This document shows positions 60,172 to 64,000 of a stretch of 64,000 bases of DNA, in pieces. Source of the stretch: Symbiodinium natans (taxonomy: Eukaryota; Sar; Dinophyceae; Suessiales; Symbiodiniaceae); the NCBI GenBank assembly GCA_905221605.1, contig CAJNDS010002356.1, positions 65,001 to 129,000 on the forward strand, written 5' to 3'. The translations under genes were made by a program, and so were the position numbers. The notes under the pieces are model-generated. The model ran no database searches and was not told where the DNA came from. It was given only the letters and a program-made list of their open reading frames with translations. Numbering within the stretch: the first letter of the stretch is position 1; each line of letters begins with the position of its first letter.

Positions 60172-60378
60172 GTATATGTGTGTGTTTTTACATACATATG
60201 CATAATGACATTCTCCAAGCCTGCCAAGCCATCTCCACTGGCATTCCCATAGGCTTCGTAGCAAAGATCACTAGGCTCGATTGAAAAGACTCTCCCATGC
60301 GCACCCTCCACCCCGACCAACACTAGCACCCGAGGCACTTTTCCACATAGGACTGAAGATCCATCAATACTCAAGATG
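59830..60378 (-). CDS. upstream exons of the same or an adjacent gene
   Basis: Exon about 60378-60210 reads SIDGSSVLCGKVPRVLVLVG, VEGAHGRVFSIEPSDLCYEA, YGNASGDGLAGLEN and ends at GAGAAT|GTCATT. The intron holds the AT microsatellite. A second frame at 60030-59830 reads MVPVPSVAFDRPRAWKSSVA, ATKIAGKLSVSHPRPARQFR. The first is a clear globular-looking segment; I do not recognise the family. Confidence 0.5.
60137..60178. repeat. (AT)n microsatellite
   Basis: ATATATATATATACATATAT and continuing AT units, lying in the inferred intron downstream of 60210. Confidence 0.95.
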
Positions 60379-60972
60379 GTTCAAGACCTAAGGGCCCAGC
60401 TGGTATGCATTGCGACTGGGGGCAGCACGCCTGCATGCGTACGGTTAACATCGGTTAACGGTCAGGGTGCTGACCTTTAATTGCATGGCTTGCCAACTGC
60501 AGCAAGTGTCGCTGTTGAACGTTCACACTGCGAGAGCCAGAAACGCAACATGCCCAAATCTCCCTACTAACCTACACAGCAAAGCAAGCCCTTCTTGTCT
60601 GGGCATGGGAGTCTGTGTCAACTTCTCCCAGAACCAGGCCTCACCACCTTTGCATGCGCCCGAGATGCTTGGGGAGGTCATGGAACCGAAGTACCTTCGG
60701 CTGCATTTCATGACCCAAGGTTTCTACGTACCTTTTCTGTTAAAGCTCATACAATCACAAGGTGCAGGATAGGGTTGAAGGCCCATGTGTGAAAAAAACG
60801 AAGCGTGAGTCCAGGACAAAAGGGCCCGTCAGTCGGGAAGCATGCACGGGTCAAAAAAGACAAGCTGCGCGAGAAGGAATGAAGTCGCTGACCAAACTTG
60901 AGCTGGGCTTACAAGGGGTAACCCGTCAGGGGCGAGGATAGCATGACATGGACATGGTGGGAAAACCATGAA

Positions 60973-61519
60973 TCAAGCCAGAAAGCTCAAGGTTCTAAAA
61001 GGAGATGGGGGCGAAACCCCGAAGAATAACATCTGTGGCGAACGCAAAGCGCTAAACCCTACACCCGGTGAGGACATGATGACCTCCAAGGGAAGATTGC
61101 GTCCCTTGTTTTTTTCCTTTCTTTTGGTACGGCCATGAGATCGACTCCCGAAATAAGGGCGGAAAAGCCGGCCTTGCGAGCCACGGCTATGAGCCCGCAT
61201 CAGAATGCGAGAGGCAGGTCTTGCCGCAACAAAATGCCAAGCTCCCTGAAAGAACAACCCCTCCGCTTTGGCAGAGCACGCATCCGCCATGTCCCCCGGA
61301 TTGAGGTCCGCTGCAGCATGGACCTTAAGAGAAGGCTGCACACACTCTTGGGGACGCAGGGGGAAAATTAAAGGAAGGCCGGCCATGTGCCTGCCTTACC
61401 CACATGATTGGTAATCGATGCAACATGGGGATGATCACTTCCATACAACATACCCCCAGACACAGTCCCATCCATGCCCAAGTTGGAAGGCCGCTAATAC
61501 TGTCGGTAGCGCTAGACAT
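60973..61519 (-). CDS. two-exon protein with N-terminal hydrophobic helix
   Basis: ATG at 61519 opens MSSATDSISGLPTWAWMGLC, LGVCCMEVIIPMLHRLPIMW. A consensus donor ATGTGG|GTAAGG and a 55-nt intron (61345-61399) with a pyrimidine-rich end lead to exon 61344-60973 in phase 0: CVQPSLKVHAAADLNPGDMA, DACSAKAEGLFFQGAWHFVA, then a basic part RTKRKEKNKGR and TAG. The total is about 163 residues. The hydrophobic stretch at residues 14-32 may be a signal anchor. No family is recognised. Confidence 0.64.
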
Positions 61520-61848
61520 GGCGGCTTCTTTTCATGATGTTTGGACGCCTGAACAGGATATACACGCAATAAGCAGCGATAGCATGCATGTCTGCAACTC
61601 GCTAGCCCTTCGAACCCCGTATCTTGCGCATTTTGTGTAGGGTACTTCCAAGAAGCATGCGAAAGGTTGCGGAAACATGCTGCGGTGGGCATTACGGTGA
61701 TCCTAGACCTCAATTTCAGTCTGCGGGCCGAAAGCAACGCGAGAGCGACGCTTCGGACCATGGCAGATTTAAGTGTTCTAAGGAAGCTGACGTGCGAGAT
61801 GCACGTTCTGAGTGTCTTTCCAGTACCAGTTCTGGCCACACTAGTCAC
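61435..61848 (-). CDS. possible exon, unknown
   Basis: The minus strand reads KTLRTCISHVSFLRTLKSAM, VRSVALALLSARRLKLRSRI then FRNLSHASWKYPTQNAQDTG. It overlaps the start of the gene at 61519 in another frame, so at most its 5' part can be real. Confidence 0.33.
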   Translation of the reverse strand: MTSVARTGTGKTLRTCISHVSFLRTLKSAMVRSVALALLSARRLKLRSRITVMPTAACFRNLSHASWKYPTQNAQDTGFEGLASCRHACYRCLLRVYPVQASKHHEKKPPCLALPTVLAAFQLGHGWDCVWGYVVWK

Positions 61849-62042
61849 TTCATGACCACAAGATTAGGATTATGACCATTCAGAGATTCTTGTTGGCGGC
61901 AAGTTTTGATTGCGGCTGTTCTGCGCCCAGCATGTAAGAGGACGGTCTCTCCAACTCGAGCCAGCATGACAGGAACGGTCTGATGCATGGAGGGCGCATG
62001 ACGAAACAAACTCGAAACCTCATGAGACATCCATGAACCCAA
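61847..62042 (-). CDS. probable exon, unknown
   Basis: The minus strand reads GSWMSHEVSSLFRHAPSMHQ, TVPVMLARVGETVLLHAGRR, TAAIKTCRQQESLNGHNPNL and ends VVMK with TGA. Good composition; an overlapping frame (MRVAIIIRDGAACRCCWPGG) is less convincing. Confidence 0.46.
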
Positions 62043-62149
62043 TACGGTGACATACGGTGATGCGCAGGAAACACCAGGGAGTCGTCACCTCCAGGCCAGC
62101 AGCACCTGCAGGCAGCTCCATCACGAATAATTATCGCCACTCGCAATCG

Positions 62150-62450
62150 CTATCATCGCACTCACATGGCATAGGGTACTGAGTACTGCAGCAGATTGCA
62201 GCAGGACTCACGGTCGTAGCTGGATGGCATCAATCACCGCGCCTACGATGCCCAGCGTGGCAAGGCGAACCAGGTCCATCGCAGCGGCTCGTCACTAAAT
62301 TCATCTAGTATCTACTGGAAAGGCTGCTTGCACTTTCTGGTCTGCTGTCACTTCTTCTGGCCCATGCTGTGACCAGACACCAGACCCATGTCATGCTACG
62401 TGCTGCAGCCTGCACTACTGCAAGACAGTCAGCTGAAAGTTCGGGTACAA
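62150..62450. other. nothing recognised
   Basis: No open frame or repeat stands out on either strand in this 300-nt stretch. Confidence 0.4.
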
Positions 62451-62454
62451 AATT

Positions 62455-62848
62455 AATGAGATGCCACCTCGTCCATGCTGTGACCTTTTACACCCTCCTG
62501 CAGAGTAGCCCTGACTCCGGGCCCTGACAGCTCGAGCATCGAGGGATACCCGAGAGTGCCACGGTGCGAACATGACTCTCCTTGGGGGGCTCCGCACGCT
62601 GACACGGCGCGGACTCAAATCCGATCACGCTGTTCCAAGCTCCGTCTTTCGCCGGCAACTTTGTTTTCAGGAACTGACGGGCGTTCGGAGAACAAGGATG
62701 CTAAGCCTTTCACGTTAGGAGTACTAACGGGTTTGTCGCGAGCAGAAGGGTTTTGAGACGAATTCTGGTCGCAAAAAGGCTGCCAAACCTGTTGTAGGCC
62801 CTGTGCTTTTGACTCATTCCCATATTGTACCATCCTCAGTGGCCTCAA
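62455..62848 (-). CDS. possible exons with in-frame TGA, unknown
   Basis: The minus strand reads MVQYGNESKAQGLQQVWQPF, NVKGLASLFSERPSVPENKV, GERRSLEQRDRI, TGA, then in the same frame VRAVSACGAPQGESCSHRGT, MLELSGPGVRATLQEGVKGH and ends MDEVASH with TAA. A competing frame (LSFFEATEDGTIWE) also looks coding, which shows how weak composition alone is here. Confidence 0.4.
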
Positions 62849-63097
62849 AAAAACTCAAGCCTTGCCTGCGCGAGCCTTCGCATTTTCCTCAGCAGAGTGC
62901 AGCCCTGTGCTTTTTCGCGGCGAAGGGGATCAGCCTGGCCATTCTCCAGAGGAGATCTCCAAATACTCAAAAACGAGTTCTTGAAGCTGGCAGCACGAGC
63001 CCGGATTCAGCCAATGCCAAGAAGCCTTCGGACCTCGAGCTGCCATAGTATTCCTGGTAAGCCGATCAAGCAAGGGCCATGGCCCCATTGCTAGTGG

Positions 63098-63627
63098 CTA
63101 GCGGCAACAAAGCGACGTGGGTCTGGGGAGACGGTCCTCGTACCTTGCTTCCTGCCATTGTCGAATCCACTCCTCCTCGTCGAACTGCTGGGCACCTTGC
63201 AGAGTCAAACCGAGATGGGAAATTCCACTCCCTGGTCGTCGACAACCCGAAAGTATGGTGGGCCCGCGACCGTAGTCCAAATCCAGGTCTAGGTCCCAGT
63301 CTTCATAGGGATCCGCAGTCCTGGACGATGCACTCATCGCAAAACTGCAGAGGGGCTCTTCCTTCAGGTTTGCTTTGGGCATCTTTTGTAGTTTCCTGCA
63401 CGGATTTTGCAAGGTGAGACAGTCATGAAGGCTTGACCCAGACTCTATCGGACGCAGTGGAACCATGTTTGCCTGAGCTGTGCTTTTGCTATGCCACGAA
63501 GGATGATGCAAGCATGATGCACGTATGTTCGCGTCCTGCCATTCATGTAGTCGATATAGGCCTGCAGGGATTCGTGCTGCTCTTCCTCAGCAATCAGCAA
63601 GGCAAGAACCCAGCCATGTCCCCAGCT
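63098..63627 (-). CDS. gene end with acidic DLDLDLD motif, two frames
   Basis: The segment from about 63627 (after GGTCAG) reads GWVLALLIAEEEQHESLQAY, IDYMNGRTRTYVHHACIILR in one frame. The frame 63511-63098 reads LHDCLTLQNPCRKLQKMPKA, MSASSRTADPYEDWDLDLDL, then GAQQFDEEEWIRQWQEARYE before TAG. Both look strongly coding. They must be joined by a junction between about 63530 and 63420 that I could not fix. No domain is recognised. Confidence 0.55.
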
Positions 63628-63738
63628 GACCTAATTGTGATTGCAGGGTATCCGTCGATCGGTGAAGTCTTGTGGGCAGAACTGAAAGCCCCTTTGCCCC
63701 TTCAACCTTGGTCTGCACCCTGCCTAAAGCTTATTGCT

Positions 63739-63984
63739 TTAGTGCCCCTTGTTGACAAGACGGGAAGGGCTTGGGATTGCAAGTTGTGATGCCTGTCCGA
63801 CATGCGAGACTCTGCATGCCGCACTCATTTTGGCGTAGGTAACAGGATGCCACGGCGCAAGCCTGGGGCCGCCGCTATCTCCGCGATAGGAACCATTGTC
63901 TGCACGTCTGAATCCATCTCCTTGGAGCCCGTGAAGATCCGTAAAGGCACAGAACCGCGAGCCTGCACCCACACAGGACTTCAA
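63739..63984 (-). CDS. possible exon, unknown; runs towards the right edge
   Basis: The minus strand reads SCVGAGSRFCAFTDLHGLQG, DGFRRADNGSYRGDSGGPRL and ends RLVNKGH with TAA. The GDSGGP string resembles the active-site motif of chymotrypsin-like proteases, but the surrounding residues do not (see rejected list). A plus-strand frame (63433-63789) overlaps the end. Confidence 0.4.
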   Translation of the reverse strand: MKSCVGAGSRFCAFTDLHGLQGDGFRRADNGSYRGDSGGPRLAPWHPVTYAKMSAACRVSHVGQASQLAIPSPSRLVNKGH

Positions 63985-64000
63985 AGGTCCTCCTCACTAG

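Noticed and set aside
63739-63984. GDSGGP string suggesting a trypsin-like protease
   Set aside because: The residues before it (ADNGSYR) lack the Cys usually just upstream and those after it do not continue as in the S1 family; no His or Asp catalytic motif was seen nearby.

Overview
This window looks like nuclear DNA of a dinoflagellate, most likely a Symbiodiniaceae-type alga. Three things point there. TTTAGGG-type repeats, the plant/alga telomere unit, are scattered through it in both orientations at more than a dozen places. Introns can be inferred whose 5' ends are GC or GA as well as GT, which is typical of dinoflagellates. One gene encodes a protein layout I recognise from memory as a large dinoflagellate family (FVSHQW...HPDP, then PLFIWYDYFSCPQ, then RGWCR, then ankyrin repeats). 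There are no bacterial operons, rRNA genes or CRISPR arrays. All gene calls are hand-made by joining open frames at splice sites with matching phase; no transcript or database was consulted. Many exons are short, so boundaries and products are uncertain except where stated.

Almost every convincing coding segment is on the minus strand, consistent with a unidirectional gene array. Long plus-strand open frames are common but mostly look like antisense shadows of minus-strand exons. The best-supported genes, in window order, are: a RING-like or Cys-rich gene end (9.56-10.17 kb); a glycosyltransferase DXD exon (13.7-14.1 kb); a six-exon ankyrin gene (17.2-22.1 kb); a gene end at 27.8-28.4 kb; two-exon genes at 31.8-32.5 and 33.0-33.5 kb; a small gene at 38.0-38.3 kb; an unknown multi-exon gene at 39.2-40.9 kb; an acidic/AKP-repeat gene at 41.8-42.3 kb; a membrane protein with a coiled coil and glycine-rich domain (44.5-46.6 kb); and genes of unknown function at 48.9-49.5, 52.0-53.1, 54.4-54.9, 59.2-60.4, 61.0-61.5 and 63.1-63.6 kb.

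The non-coding part is rich in simple sequence. There is a 1.3-kb TTG/GTT-type tract inside one intron of the ankyrin gene, a 44-nt G run, CA and AT microsatellites, a CTG tract, a 17-copy array of an 8-mer telomere variant (TTTAAGGG), and a GC-rich foldback element around an ACGATATTA core with solo relatives elsewhere. The 2.6-kb intron of the ankyrin gene has the same 9-bp sequence at both splice junctions, which suggests it arrived as an inserted element.
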